Shown: piece after piece, positions 8,329 to 17,858 of the stretch
Layout: each line of letters starts with the position of its first letter
Numbering within the stretch: position 1 is the first letter of the stretch
Assembly (NCBI GenBank): GCA_034189065.1
Contig: JAXHVQ010000002.1
Location: forward strand, 1 to 64,000
Direction: 5' to 3'
Origin: FACHB-1406 sp034189065
GTDB taxonomy: Bacteria > Cyanobacteriota > Cyanobacteriia > Cyanobacteriales > Spirulinaceae
DNA: 64,000 bases
Notes under the pieces: model-generated
Database searches by the model: none
Seen by the model: only the letters and a program-made list of their open reading frames with translations
What the model was told of the DNA's origin: nothing
Made by a program: the position numbers and the translations under genes

Positions 8329-11300
8329 GCAACGAGCAATTATCTTTATTTGGAAACAGCCAACAACCGACCGTACCACAGGACAGTTTTGACGAGCTAC
8401 CTGATGAAGAGCTAGGTGTCGAGCTTCAGGATGACCCACAAGTAAGCCTCAATCGACCGGAGTTATTGACGATTCGCTTGTTTCGGCAGGCAATTTGCGA
8501 GGCAGAGGGAAATGAAGGCGATTGCCTGCTGAGGGACTTTACGGAATACGTGCTGCCCAATCTCATGGGACGCTTGGTAGGAACAACAGCAAAGGGCGGA
8601 CAATTTTTTGAACGACTTGATGCGCGAGGTACAGTCAAACGGCGGGACAATGCGGGCGATCAATCATTGCCAGCGCATTTACTCAATGGTTTTCTGCCAA
8701 CCTATCGCATTGCAAGGCGACTGCAACAGCCAGATATGGGCAAAAATCAAGTTAAGTCCTATTGCGAAGATTTACAGTTTCGGGTTTATGCGGCTTCGTA
8801 TCTGCTGCATGACTATGAAAAGTTTCCCGATTATTTGTCCTGGTTGCTCGAGCAAGACGTAGAAGGAAAATGGCGCGATCGCGATTGGGTTGCTCGATCT
8901 CCAGATAAGCAAGATGCCCCAAATTTAGGACGAGACTACGTAATCCAGAAAATCGTTGAGCTGGGATTAGATCGATTTCTTGGCGACTCGTGGCGAGATT
9001 TCATCGACGATATTATCTGGATTAGCAATAACGCAGGTGACAAATACGATGCAGATTTGGGGATGGGCGTTCGCGGGTTACAGCTTCTTGATGACCATCG
9101 CCTAGATGGAAGAGTTCGCAATGTTTTAGTAAATTTGGTCAAGTTGTCCGATCGCTTCGCCTCAATTATTAAACATCCCCAAGATATTGAAAAAGATAGC
9201 CTCACCACCCTTCTCTTCAACCTGAGTAATGGCGGACAGTTAAAGTTTACTTATCATGCTTTATCGGATAATCGAGGCGTTTTAACCAATATTATTAACA
9301 ACGCTCATCTGGATGCAAATCCAGATGAGTTCTATAGGCCACTCCTCTATTTGCCCGACGGCGTGGTATATCTGGCTAAAGCCGACGCTCCCGCGATCGC
9401 CGCCGATCGGATTGCCGATGCAGTCATTCAAAAAATTAAAACTCTGTGTGGCGAGAGACTTCGCCAACGGCAGATTGGTTTTGCACGAGATGGCAAAGGG
9501 ATTAAGTTTGCAGATTACTATTGGCTCTACTTTGATATTGACCAATTAATGAATGTTGCCAACCGAGCAGCCTGCCGTATCATTCCCTCAACCAAAACCT
9601 CCTCTGCTGCCAAAAGAAGTGCTAGTCTAGCGAGTTTCCAAGCAGCAGGCAACCTCCCGGAGCATTTGGAGATTGAATTTGGCGAAGACTACCGAATCGA
9701 TCGCTTAGCCGAATTTGGAGACACCCTTTGTCGCAGAATTTGGGGAGATTGGCGCGATCGCTTCAACACCTGGCAAAAACAAAAATCTAAAGCGAAACGC
9801 ACGACTCTCCCTGAATTAGACCTGACTCAAAAGTTGGCGGAATACATGGGCTTAGTCTCAGAAATTCCAGCAATTCGAGCCATTCAAAGTCTTAAAAAAA
9901 CAGGCGGCGTACCTTTAGATTGGTACTACCTTGCTGCAAAGTACATCAAAGCCAACGCTCATCTAGACGATGGACAGCTTCAAAAGATGATGGCAGAGCT
10001 GGTCGAGCGTGCTGCTACACTGGTCGAGCCGATCGTTCGAGAGTTTATTTTGCCAGATGGCTGGGACGATCTGCGAACCTATATTCAACGAGTTGTGTCC
10101 TTACCTTCTGGTGGAATTGTGCCGCCACAAACCGATCCTTTTTTGACCGAACTGAGTCGTTACAAAGCAGCAAAAATTGTAGGACGAGGCAGAGAAAACG
10201 TTTGTGCGATGTCTAGCTCTGCTTACACGGTAACAGAACAGATGGAATCTTCTACTTTATTTGCGCCCCAAGTTTATAGCAACCGACAAATTCTATTCAA
10301 TGCTCAGGCCGCAAAACGGCAAATTTGTGCGATTTGGTCTGTTGAGGTCATGCTGCGTCAAATTTTAATGAATCAAACCAATGCGACAGGTGGGGATTTT
10401 GAAGGTCGGAAATATCGCTATCTCTATCTTTATCCTGCTTATTTCTTTACGCCGGAAACGAATCGATTCATTCAAAAAGCCTATTCTTGGATTCGTCGAA
10501 CGCGATTCGATGCCGATATTCGGAAGCATTTGGTAAATGACAAACAAGTCGTCCAGCTCGATATCGAAAATTATCAACAAGTCGATTCTCTTTTGCTTCA
10601 GGAGGAAACCGAACGAGATGCAACATTTAAGCTTAGTTATCTTAATGAGCCAATGACTTTTTTCTTCATGGCATTACCTCCCGGTCGCGATGCGACGGAT
10701 ACCGAATCTTGGGTTATGCCTGCTTGGTTAGCATTTGCGCTGCCGCTCGTGCTAGATGTCAAGGTTGTAGCATCTGAATCTCCCGTTCCTCCTTATGTGA
10801 GCGGTGCGAACTTTGAGCGTACAACGGTCTTAGATGGAGCGCATCAGGCGATCGCGTCTCTCGTTAAACAAGACCAATACCGTCTGGATGCTATTTTACC
10901 TGCGAAGTTTCACACTTTTTCGCCTCTGAATGCGTTGAGTGCAGCTTACTGCATTCACTTAGAAGTCAACCGCAAGAAAGATGGAAATCCAGATTGGGGT
11001 AAATTATCTGCTCTATCTCGCGATTTAGAAACCAGTCCGCTTTACGTTTTTCACTACCTCACTAAGCTGGTTCGCAAACTAGACTGGGATACCGCTCCTG
11101 TTGCAAAAATTGCACTCTACGTAGATTTTTACAATTGTTTTGAACCTGAAGGAACCGCTATGAATCAACTTCGAGAACTAACACGGCTGTATCGCCGTTT
11201 TTATCGAGCCAAGAGTCAATATGCAAAACCCAATGCTATTCTCAAACCCATTGATGAAGCCTCAGATGTCATTCTCAAAATCGACAAGGCTCTTGTGACT

Positions 11301-11657
11301 GACGAACAGGCATTAATCGATGTTGTTGCAGCTCGAATTGCCAAATTGATGACCAACGTGCGACGCAAAACCGCAGAGGGAAAACCGACACTTGTCTGCA
11401 TAGACGGGAAGTGGAAGAGAGCATTAACTTCTGAGGAAGAAAGACAGGCAGTTTATGAGTTTGCAACGTTTTTTGTAAAAGACTTATTTCAGGACACCTT
11501 TAAGGGCGATCGCGCTCGCTTGGCTGGAATTCAACTAAATCTAATTCGGGATACCTGCGACTACCTTTATCGCTTGATTGACGACGAAGAACGCAGAGCA
11601 GTTCAACAGTCTGAACCTGAAGATTTACCCGAAGAAGAAACAGAAGACGCAGCTTGA
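8325..11657 (+). CDS. cas10d: Type I-D large subunit with HD nuclease, Cas10d (Csc3)
   Basis: 1110 residues, usual for Cas10d. The N-terminal part carries the HD motif (LLHDYEKF; His162-Asp163), which in subtype I-D supplies the DNA-cutting activity missing from Cas3. The remainder is the degenerate polymerase/cyclase-type large subunit; I see no GGDD cyclase motif, as expected. It acts in the type I-D effector complex with Csc2, Csc1 and crRNA. The start is fixed by the ATGA overlap with the upstream RAMA-like gene and GGAGG nine bases before. The C-terminus is acidic (EPEDLPEEETED). csc2 follows after 43 bases. Confidence 0.93.
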   Translation: MSNEQLSLFGNSQQPTVPQDSFDELPDEELGVELQDDPQVSLNRPELLTIRLFRQAICEAEGNEGDCLLRDFTEYVLPNLMGRLVGTTAKGGQFFERLDARGTVKRRDNAGDQSLPAHLLNGFLPTYRIARRLQQPDMGKNQVKSYCEDLQFRVYAASYLLHDYEKFPDYLSWLLEQDVEGKWRDRDWVARSPDKQDAPNLGRDYVIQKIVELGLDRFLGDSWRDFIDDIIWISNNAGDKYDADLGMGVRGLQLLDDHRLDGRVRNVLVNLVKLSDRFASIIKHPQDIEKDSLTTLLFNLSNGGQLKFTYHALSDNRGVLTNIINNAHLDANPDEFYRPLLYLPDGVVYLAKADAPAIAADRIADAVIQKIKTLCGERLRQRQIGFARDGKGIKFADYYWLYFDIDQLMNVANRAACRIIPSTKTSSAAKRSASLASFQAAGNLPEHLEIEFGEDYRIDRLAEFGDTLCRRIWGDWRDRFNTWQKQKSKAKRTTLPELDLTQKLAEYMGLVSEIPAIRAIQSLKKTGGVPLDWYYLAAKYIKANAHLDDGQLQKMMAELVERAATLVEPIVREFILPDGWDDLRTYIQRVVSLPSGGIVPPQTDPFLTELSRYKAAKIVGRGRENVCAMSSSAYTVTEQMESSTLFAPQVYSNRQILFNAQAAKRQICAIWSVEVMLRQILMNQTNATGGDFEGRKYRYLYLYPAYFFTPETNRFIQKAYSWIRRTRFDADIRKHLVNDKQVVQLDIENYQQVDSLLLQEETERDATFKLSYLNEPMTFFFMALPPGRDATDTESWVMPAWLAFALPLVLDVKVVASESPVPPYVSGANFERTTVLDGAHQAIASLVKQDQYRLDAILPAKFHTFSPLNALSAAYCIHLEVNRKKDGNPDWGKLSALSRDLETSPLYVFHYLTKLVRKLDWDTAPVAKIALYVDFYNCFEPEGTAMNQLRELTRLYRRFYRAKSQYAKPNAILKPIDEASDVILKIDKALVTDEQALIDVVAARIAKLMTNVRRKTAEGKPTLVCIDGKWKRALTSEEERQAVYEFATFFVKDLFQDTFKGDRARLAGIQLNLIRDTCDYLYRLIDDEERRAVQQSEPEDLPEEETEDAA

Positions 11658-11700
11658 TTGCCAATTTGTTTACACATTCATTATTCTGAGAGGATTAATC

Positions 11701-12714
11701 ATGAGCTTTCTTAAAACCATTGATGCTAAGCATTTTCACGCTGAAATACCTGCAAAGCCGATGGGTAAGTATGCCCATTTTATTACAATTCGCGTGACTG
11801 AATCCTACCCATTATTTCAAACTGATGGCGAGCTAAACAAAGCGAGAGTTCGCGCGGGAATTGAAAATTCAGAAACCATCAGTCGTTTGGCAATGTTCAA
11901 ACGCAAACAATCTACACCCGAACGTCTAACCGGACGCGAACTTCTTCGGAATTACCAAATTGGAGATTGGGAGAAATGCGATTATAACGTAAACTTTAGT
12001 AAAACAACTCCTGACTGTATCATTTACGGATTCGCGATCGGCGACTCTGGTTCTGAGAAATCTAAAGTTGTTGTGGATACAGCCTATTCCATCACTCCGT
12101 TCGATGATTCGCACCTTAACTTTACTCTTAATGCTCCCTTTGAAAATGGTACGATGAGTCGTCAAGGAGAAGTCACCAGTCGAATTAACAGTCAAGACCA
12201 CATTCTTCCCCAGGTCTTCTTTCCTAGTATCGTAACGCTAAAAGATGCAACAGAAGCCGGATTTTTGTATGTGTTCAATAATATCTTGCGAACTCGTCAC
12301 TACGGCGCGCAAACTACTCGAACCGGACGAATTCGCAATCAGTTAATTGGGGTTATTTTTGCTGATGGAGAAATTGTCAGCAACCTGCGCTGGACTCAAA
12401 AAATTTATGACCTACTATTCGCTGAAAACAAAATTCAACTTCCCGACCCTCTCAACGAAGACGACGTTTTGGGAGCAGCAGAAAATGCGATCGCTTATCT
12501 TATGACAGAGGAATGTATTCCTCACACAGACTTCATCGAAACTAGCCTCGCGCCATTACTAACAGAGGTTAAAGCTATTACTAGCGATGAAGCAAAACTT
12601 AAATCTCTTCTAGAACAAATCAACACTGAATCCGTGGCTTACGCTCAAAAGTATATCCAAAAACCTGCGTCGAAATCCAAAGGAAAAACGAAAGCGTCCC
12701 AGGCAAAAGGATAG
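11701..12714 (+). CDS. csc2: Type I-D backbone protein Csc2 (Cas7d)
   Basis: A 337-residue RAMP-fold protein that by family polymerises along the crRNA in the type I-D complex. Recognised from its start (SFLKTIDAKHFHAEIPAKP), the KYAHFITIRVTESYPLF strand region and the glycine-containing middle. GAGAGGA stands ten bases before the ATG at 11701. The C-terminus is lysine-rich. csc1 begins four bases after the stop, so the pair is one transcript. Confidence 0.93.
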   Translation: MSFLKTIDAKHFHAEIPAKPMGKYAHFITIRVTESYPLFQTDGELNKARVRAGIENSETISRLAMFKRKQSTPERLTGRELLRNYQIGDWEKCDYNVNFSKTTPDCIIYGFAIGDSGSEKSKVVVDTAYSITPFDDSHLNFTLNAPFENGTMSRQGEVTSRINSQDHILPQVFFPSIVTLKDATEAGFLYVFNNILRTRHYGAQTTRTGRIRNQLIGVIFADGEIVSNLRWTQKIYDLLFAENKIQLPDPLNEDDVLGAAENAIAYLMTEECIPHTDFIETSLAPLLTEVKAITSDEAKLKSLLEQINTESVAYAQKYIQKPASKSKGKTKASQAKG

Positions 12715-12718
12715 AAAA

Positions 12719-13426
12719 ATGACTCACATTTATCGTTGTATTCTCGAACTGCACGACTCCCTGTATTTTGCGACGCGGGAAATTGGACGACTCTACGAAA
12801 CCGAACCTGTTTTGCATAACTACGCTCTCTGCTATGCCTTGGGCCTAGTCGATAGTGAAATTTATGCAACGACAGTTTCAGAGGAACATTCATATCGATA
12901 CTTTTGTCCAGAACAAGTCCCAAAGTACGAAGAGCATTTAACTGCCTTGAATCAACAGAGAATCTACGTTACTCCGGCTAGAGCAGTTCGTCACGCAACA
13001 GTTCTCAATACCTGGAAATACGCAGATAATCGCTACCATGTTGAGATGAAGAAAACTCAAAAGAATATTCCGAGTTTTGGTCGCGCGAAGGAAGTTGCTC
13101 CTGAAAGCGAATTTGAGTTTTTTGTTTTCTCTGAAAACCCTGTGACTTTACCTAAATGGATTCGACTTGGTAAGTGGATGAGTAAAGCGGAGATGACAGT
13201 TCAACCGCTGACAATACAGAAAAAGTATAACGATCGAGTCTTTATCTGTACTCATCCACTCAACCCCTTGGATGTGATGTTTACTAATCAAGTATTGAGC
13301 TATGACACTATCAATATGCCGCCAGTGAGTTTAATTCGCAATGTCAGAATGAAGGGAGATTACTATACTTTTACTAACTTAAAAGAGCTAAAACTACCGA
13401 GCCAAATTTTGTATCGCTTTAGTTGA
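12719..13426 (+). CDS. csc1: Type I-D Csc1 (Cas5d)
   Basis: A 235-residue Cas5-type RAMP protein expected to cap the 5' handle of the crRNA. It begins MTHIYRCILELHDSLYFATRE and keeps the family pattern of an N-terminal ferredoxin-like fold with a Tyr/Phe-rich strand. Starts four bases after csc2. It is the last gene of the cas3-csc1 block: the next gene lies on the other strand, so cas6 needs its own promoter or read-through over 744 bases. Confidence 0.92.
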   Translation: MTHIYRCILELHDSLYFATREIGRLYETEPVLHNYALCYALGLVDSEIYATTVSEEHSYRYFCPEQVPKYEEHLTALNQQRIYVTPARAVRHATVLNTWKYADNRYHVEMKKTQKNIPSFGRAKEVAPESEFEFFVFSENPVTLPKWIRLGKWMSKAEMTVQPLTIQKKYNDRVFICTHPLNPLDVMFTNQVLSYDTINMPPVSLIRNVRMKGDYYTFTNLKELKLPSQILYRFS

Positions 13427-13468
13427 TGAGTTACTCGAGTGAGGAATAAAACAATGTCATTGCCCATC

Positions 13469-14050
13469 TCAAGACTGGGGAACCGGAGAAAAGTCTACAT
13501 CCTCGTACAAAGAGGCGATCGCGCAAGAAAAGTCAAGACTCGCTAGATGAATGGTGTCTCCTTCTCCATAGGGATAGAGAACCCACTGACCTTCCTCATT
13601 GCGGCGAAAACAATCAACGTGGATGCGATTTTGACTGACCAGAACATATTCTTGTAAAGATTCTAAATGACGATAATCGGCAAATTTGTCCCCACGGTCG
13701 AAAGCCTCTGTTGTCTCTGATAAGACTTCCACAATTAAACAGGGATGGCGCAAGAAATTTTTTAACTCTCGATCTCTGGGATCGCAGGTTACGGCGATAT
13801 CTGGATAGTAATACGTATTTCTTGTCTCAATCTGAACTTTGGTATCGGACATATAGGGAAGACATCCTCGTCCGCGTAGGTGATTTCTGAGCAATACGCA
13901 AAAATTGACTGCTATCAGGACATGATTATTGCTTGCCCCTGCCATTGCATAAACATCGCCTTGTCTGTATTCGTGCTTGATCGAACTCTTTTCTTCTAAC
14001 TGAAGATACTCTTCTGGAGAAAGATAGTCAAAACTTCGACTCGCAATCAT
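13469..14050 (-). CDS. Uma2-family (DUF820) putative endonuclease
   Basis: A 193-residue Uma2/DUF820 protein, a PD-(D/E)XK-fold family very abundant in cyanobacteria. Signature segments: YLSPEEYLQLEEKSSIKHEYRQGDVYAMAGAS, then YYPDIAVTCDP (acidic metal ligand) and CLIVEVLSETTEAFDRGDKFADYR. The key residues look intact. The biological role of the family is poorly known. It sits antisense between csc1 and cas6, splitting the cas operon, and is best read as a passenger gene. Confidence 0.9.
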   Translation of the reverse strand: MIASRSFDYLSPEEYLQLEEKSSIKHEYRQGDVYAMAGASNNHVLIAVNFCVLLRNHLRGRGCLPYMSDTKVQIETRNTYYYPDIAVTCDPRDRELKNFLRHPCLIVEVLSETTEAFDRGDKFADYRHLESLQEYVLVSQNRIHVDCFRRNEEGQWVLYPYGEGDTIHLASLDFSCAIASLYEDVDFSPVPQS

Positions 14051-14170
14051 TTTTTTTAATTCTCCTGCTTCGTCAATGACTCAAGACTCATTTAATTCTA
14101 TCTTGACACGCTCTGCTACTGGTATTGTTTTGAAATCTCCCGACAATGAAGAGTTTTGGATTGTATAACC

Positions 14171-14998
14171 ATGCCCCATAGTTTAATTCTTAACCTCGTC
14201 CCCCAAACCCAAATTCCCGCTCATTATCTTACTGGCCGTCATCTCCATGCTTTGTTCCTTACGTTAGTACAGTCTGTGGATCCAGAATTAAGCGATCGCC
14301 TCCACCAAAATAAAGCCCTAAAAGGATTTAGTCTCAGTCCCCTACAACTTGAAAAGACGCGATCGCGTTCCCCCCTCCAATGGCAACACAAACGCAATAT
14401 CGACGCGGGAATCCCCTGTTGGTGGCGCATCGGTTTGCTAGATGACTCGCTATTCGGCCATCTTACCCCCCTCTGGCTGCAAATTAATCCCGAACAACCC
14501 TGGCATCTCGGACCGGCGAATTTGTACATTACCCACATTTTGGGAACCCCCCAATCTACCCAACCTTGGGCTAATGCCTGTCCCTACGCTCAACTTTACG
14601 ACCAAGCCAGCGACGCGGAACGCAATTTTAAGTTAGAATTTGCCACGCCAACCGCCTTTCGCCAAGGAAAGCGGGATAACGCTTTACCCACGCCGCAAAT
14701 TGTATTTCAAAGTTTATTGCGACGCTGGAATCAGTACAGCGGAATTCCGTTTGAAGATTTACCCATTGATGCCATTTTCCCCAGCCAATTCGCCATCGAA
14801 ACCCAATGCGTAGAAGATAGTCGCAGCAAGTTTATTGGCTGCGTCGGAACAGTGCGCTATCGACTTTTTGGGGATGCAACGCCAACGCAGATTAAGCAAC
14901 TCAACGCGATCGCGGATTTTGCCCTTTATTGTGGCGTTGGACGCAAAACTCCGATGGGAATGGGAATGGTGAGACGGGTTCAGAGTTCAGGGTTTTGA
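14171..14998 (+). CDS. cas6: CRISPR RNA-processing endoribonuclease Cas6
   Basis: A 275-residue Cas6. The N-terminal half is RAMP-like (LILNLVPQTQIPAHYLTGRHLHALFL) and the end has the glycine-rich loop typical of Cas6 (CGVGRKTPMGMGMVRRV). A histidine close to the start (H20 or H28 region, YLTGRHLHALF) is the likely catalytic base; this is inferred from family position. It cuts the repeat to make crRNAs. ATG 14171 is preferred over a TTG at 14156. After the stop come heptamer repeats and a tandem triplication that separate it from cas4. Confidence 0.92.
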   Translation: MPHSLILNLVPQTQIPAHYLTGRHLHALFLTLVQSVDPELSDRLHQNKALKGFSLSPLQLEKTRSRSPLQWQHKRNIDAGIPCWWRIGLLDDSLFGHLTPLWLQINPEQPWHLGPANLYITHILGTPQSTQPWANACPYAQLYDQASDAERNFKLEFATPTAFRQGKRDNALPTPQIVFQSLLRRWNQYSGIPFEDLPIDAIFPSQFAIETQCVEDSRSKFIGCVGTVRYRLFGDATPTQIKQLNAIADFALYCGVGRKTPMGMGMVRRVQSSGF

Positions 14999-15050
14999 GT
15001 TCAGAGTTCAGAGTTCAGAGTGATGGGTTCAGGGTTTTGAGTTTGGGGTT
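14985..15050. repeat. Heptamer repeat tract (GTTCAGA)
   Basis: Tandem and scattered GTTCAGA/GTTCAGG units run across the cas6 stop codon and into the next gene. The inverted form (CTCTGAAC) borders cas4 at 15950-15990 and cas1 at 16615-16655, and again before 61910. STRR-type repeats of this kind likely seeded the duplications seen just downstream. Confidence 0.8.
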
Positions 15051-15269
15051 GTGAATGATAAATGGAAGGAGTTAATGGAAATTGGGGAACGGACATTTCA
15101 GTTTGCGGTACGAATTGTGAAATTGGGTCAGTTTATTGAGAAGAATGGCGGTGTTACAAAGATTTTATCGGGTCAAGTTTTGCGATTGGGAACCTCAATT
15201 GGTGCCAATGTTGCCGAGGCTCAAAGAGTTCAGAGTGATGGGTTCAGGGTTTTGAGTTTGGGGTTGTGA
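15051..15269 (+). pseudogene. Truncated four-helix-bundle (S23-type) protein, copy 1
   Basis: GTG-started frame of 72 codons. Residues 1-57 match the N-terminal half of the four-helix-bundle family related to 23S rRNA intervening-sequence proteins (ERTFQFAVRIVKLGQFIEKN, GTSIGANVAEAQ). The last 15 residues are translated heptamer repeat (RVQSDGFRVLSLGL). It is the first of three 215-base tandem copies. Its TGA overlaps the GTG of copy 2 (GTGA). Unlikely to fold as a full bundle. Confidence 0.75.
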
Positions 15270-15484
15270 ATGATGGATGGGAGAAGTTAATGGAAATTGG
15301 GGAACGGACATTTCAGTTTGCGGTACGAATTGTGAAATTGGGTCAGTTTATTGAGAAGAATGGCGGTGTTACAAAAATTTTATCGGGTCAAGTTTTGCGA
15401 TTGGGAACCTCAATTGGTGCCAATGTTGCCGAGGCTCAAAGAGTTCAGAGTGATGGGTTCAGGGTTTTGAGTTTGGGGTTGTGA
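15266..15484 (+). pseudogene. Truncated four-helix-bundle (S23-type) protein, copy 2
   Basis: Second 215-base tandem unit, differing from copies 1 and 3 at only a few bases (for example AAAAATT where the others read AAAGATT). It encodes the same 72-residue half protein and overlaps copy 3 by the same GTGA junction. Because 215 is not a multiple of three, every unit shifts frame and is terminated by the next unit's start. Confidence 0.75.
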
Positions 15485-15858
15485 ATGATGGATGGGAGAA
15501 GTTAATGGAAATTGGGGAACGGACATTTCAGTTTGCGGTACGAATTGTGAAATTGGGTCAGTTTATTGAGAAGAATGGCGGTGTTACAAAGATTTTATCG
15601 GGTCAAGTTTTGCGATCGGGAACCTCAATTGGTGCCAATGTTGCCGAAGCTCAATCGGCTCAATCCCGGAAAGACTTCATCAGCAAATTAGAAATTGCTC
15701 TCAAAGAAGCAAGGGAAACCCAATATTAGCTCCGGTTATTGGTCGCGGCCGAACTGGTTCCAAGTCAGCGCCTTCAACCTTTACTGGAGGAAAGCGAAGT
15801 CATCATCAAAATTTTAGTCACTATTGTTGTCAAAACTAAGAAAAACCTCAACTCATAA
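15481..15858 (+). pseudogene. Full-length S23-type four-helix-bundle gene broken by an amber codon
   Basis: The third unit continues into the proper C-terminal half. Read in one frame, codons 1-125 give a complete S23-like protein, but codon 83 is TAG (15727-15729) in EARETQY*LRLLVAAELVP, where the family normally has Trp (TGG to TAG). The frame ends at TAA 15856-15858. Either the gene is dead or the 82-residue product is made. Families of this type are often inserted in rRNA or scattered as small genes of unknown role. Location between cas6 and cas4 suggests a passenger. Confidence 0.8.
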
Positions 15859-15990
15859 CTTGCGATCGAGAATTAAAACTAGAAACTCAAAACACTCAAA
15901 ACACCCAAAACTCTAAATCGGAAACTCAAAATGTCAAAAACACTCACAACTTATAACTCTGAACCCATCACTCTGAACTCTGAACTCAAA

Positions 15991-16566
15991 ATGGTTCCAA
16001 TTGCTGCTTTAAATCAATATGCCTACTGTCCCCATCGCTGCTGGCGAATGTTTTGTGCCGGAGAGTTTGCGGACAACGAATACACCATTGAAGGGACAGC
16101 ACTTCATACACGAGTCCATACGCTGAGTACCGAACAAATTGGGGAAACGTTTCAAATTCGGGCAATTTGGCTTGCTTCCGAACAGTACGGTTTATCGGGT
16201 AAGGCGGATCTTATTGAATTTGAAAACGGTCAATCTTACCCAGTCGAATATAAACGCGGACATCGAGGCGAATGGGATAACGATGCTCTCCAAGTATGCG
16301 CCCAAGCGTTGTGTTTGGAAGAAATAACCGATCGCGCGATCGCAACCGGTTACGTCTATTATGCTCAAACTCATCGGCGACAACCGATCGCGATCGATGA
16401 ATCATTACGCCAAGAAACAGTGGCAACCATTGAAGCGGTACGACATCTTCTGACGACGGGCGAAATGCCGCCTCCTGTTTACGGTTCGCACTGTAAAGGT
16501 TGTAGTCTCTACGAACGCTGTTTGCCCCAAGCAGTGAAGAAAGTTAAACGCTATCGAGAAGAATAA
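15991..16566 (+). CDS. cas4: CRISPR adaptation exonuclease Cas4
   Basis: A 191-residue RecB-family nuclease with iron-sulphur cysteines: YCPHRC near the start and CKGC...C near the end (GSHCKGCSLYERC). Nuclease residues are visible in LSGKADLIEF (Asp) and YPVEYKRGHRG (E-x-K). By family it trims prespacers and helps PAM selection with Cas1-Cas2. The ATG at 15991 is chosen because the 20 codons before it (from 15931) are only translated heptamer repeat (NSEPITLNSEL). cas1 follows 90 bases later. Confidence 0.92.
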   Translation: MVPIAALNQYAYCPHRCWRMFCAGEFADNEYTIEGTALHTRVHTLSTEQIGETFQIRAIWLASEQYGLSGKADLIEFENGQSYPVEYKRGHRGEWDNDALQVCAQALCLEEITDRAIATGYVYYAQTHRRQPIAIDESLRQETVATIEAVRHLLTTGEMPPPVYGSHCKGCSLYERCLPQAVKKVKRYREE

Positions 16567-16574
16567 ATTTATCA

Positions 16575-16600
16575 AAGTACGGATGTTTTATAAAACGTCC
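16575..16600. repeat. Dispersed near-palindrome, second copy
   Basis: AAAGTAC followed by GGATGTTTTA and TAAAACGTCC, one mismatched pair. It sits nine bases after the cas4 stop. Same architecture as 2055-2080. It may form a hairpin between cas4 and cas1 transcripts. Confidence 0.6.
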
Positions 16601-16656
16601 CTACATCTCAACTCAAAACACTCTGAACCCTGAACTCACCACTCTGAACTCACAAA

Positions 16657-17658
16657 ATGGGAACTGTTTATATTACTCACGAAGATGCCTTTATCGGTAA
16701 GACAGACGAACGATTGACCGTCAAAGCAGATCGCCAGAAACTATTGGATGTTCCATTGATTAAAACCGATGGAGTCGTTGTATTGGGTCGTGCGACGGTT
16801 TCGCCCGCAGCCATCGTCGAACTTCTAGAACGTCATATTCCGCTGAGCTTTTTGACCTATACTGGACGATATTTAGGTCGCTTAGAACCCGAAGTTACAA
16901 AGAATATTTTTGTGCGGCGGGCGCAATGGTCGGCAAGTGAAGATTCTCCCAAAGCTGTCCATTGCGTTCGGGGCTTTGTTCGAGGAAAACTTAAAAATTA
17001 TCGTCAACTGTTACTGCGACGGAATCGAGATTTAGTTGAGTCTTTGGAGGACGCGATCGCGCAACTTGACCGGATTATTCAAGAATTAAATACGGTTCAA
17101 TCGATTGACTCTCTGCGAGGTTATGAAGGTGCGGGTAGTGCCGTTTATTTTGGTTCCTTCGATCGCTTGATTCTCTCAAATGAATTCGATTTTGAGAAAC
17201 GGGTTCGACGACCTCCAACCGACCCTGTTAACTCCCTACTCAGTTTGGGTTATGCCTTGCTGCGCCACGACATCCAAAGTGCAGTTAATATTGTGGGTTT
17301 CGATCCCTATTTAGGCTATCTTCATACAGAACGCTATGGTCGTCCTTCCCTCGCATTAGACCTCATGGAGGAATTTCGTCCTTTAGTCGTGGATGCCGTA
17401 GTTCTGAATGCCGTTAATAATAAACGAGTGAAACCAGAATATTTTGTTGCCGAACCGTTAAGTCATGCTGTTTCTCTCACTCCAGAAGGGTTGAAAATAT
17501 TTTTGAGACTTTATGAAGAGAAGAAGTCATCGACTTTTAAACATCCGGTAATGAAGCGAAAATGTTCGTATCAACAAGCTTTTGAGTGGCAAGCGCGACT
17601 GTTGGCGAAGTACCTGATGGGCGAGACGGAACAATACCCACCGTTAATTTTGAAATAG
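16657..17658 (+). CDS. cas1: CRISPR integrase Cas1
   Basis: A 333-residue Cas1. Metal ligands are recognisable: Glu157 in RGYEGAGSAVYF, His223 in YLHTERYGRPSLALD, and Asp235 in LDLMEEFRP. The N-terminal beta domain opens MGTVYITHEDAFIGKTDERL. With Cas2 it integrates new spacers at the leader end of the array. The ATG at 16657 follows a tract of CTCTGAACTCA repeats, with no clear ribosome site. It is separated from cas2 by 400 bases that contain a MITE. Confidence 0.95.
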   Translation: MGTVYITHEDAFIGKTDERLTVKADRQKLLDVPLIKTDGVVVLGRATVSPAAIVELLERHIPLSFLTYTGRYLGRLEPEVTKNIFVRRAQWSASEDSPKAVHCVRGFVRGKLKNYRQLLLRRNRDLVESLEDAIAQLDRIIQELNTVQSIDSLRGYEGAGSAVYFGSFDRLILSNEFDFEKRVRRPPTDPVNSLLSLGYALLRHDIQSAVNIVGFDPYLGYLHTERYGRPSLALDLMEEFRPLVVDAVVLNAVNNKRVKPEYFVAEPLSHAVSLTPEGLKIFLRLYEEKKSSTFKHPVMKRKCSYQQAFEWQARLLAKYLMGETEQYPPLILK

Positions 17659-17727
17659 CTAAGCACCTCAACAAAATCTTTTACACACCTCTTACTCTCG
17701 TAAACACGGTATGTCAGGGATTTGAGT

Positions 17728-17858
17728 ATATAGCGTTTTTAAATGAAACGTAAACAATAAATGGCCCAGAATTTAAATCCACCGCGCGCTCTCTCCGGGA
17801 CGTTCAATTGAACGTCCCTACGTTGAAACGGTTTATATCCCATTCAGAAACGCTATAT
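17728..17858. mobile_element. MITE-like element between cas1 and cas2
   Basis: ATATAGCGTTTTTAAATG at the left end is mirrored at the right by CATTCAGAAACGCTATAT (17841-17858) with few mismatches. The 131-base interior holds a perfect 22-base palindrome at 17797-17818 (GGGACGTTCAA and its mirror). No coding capacity. It splits the adaptation operon. The remainder of 17659-18058 shows no gene. Confidence 0.75.
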
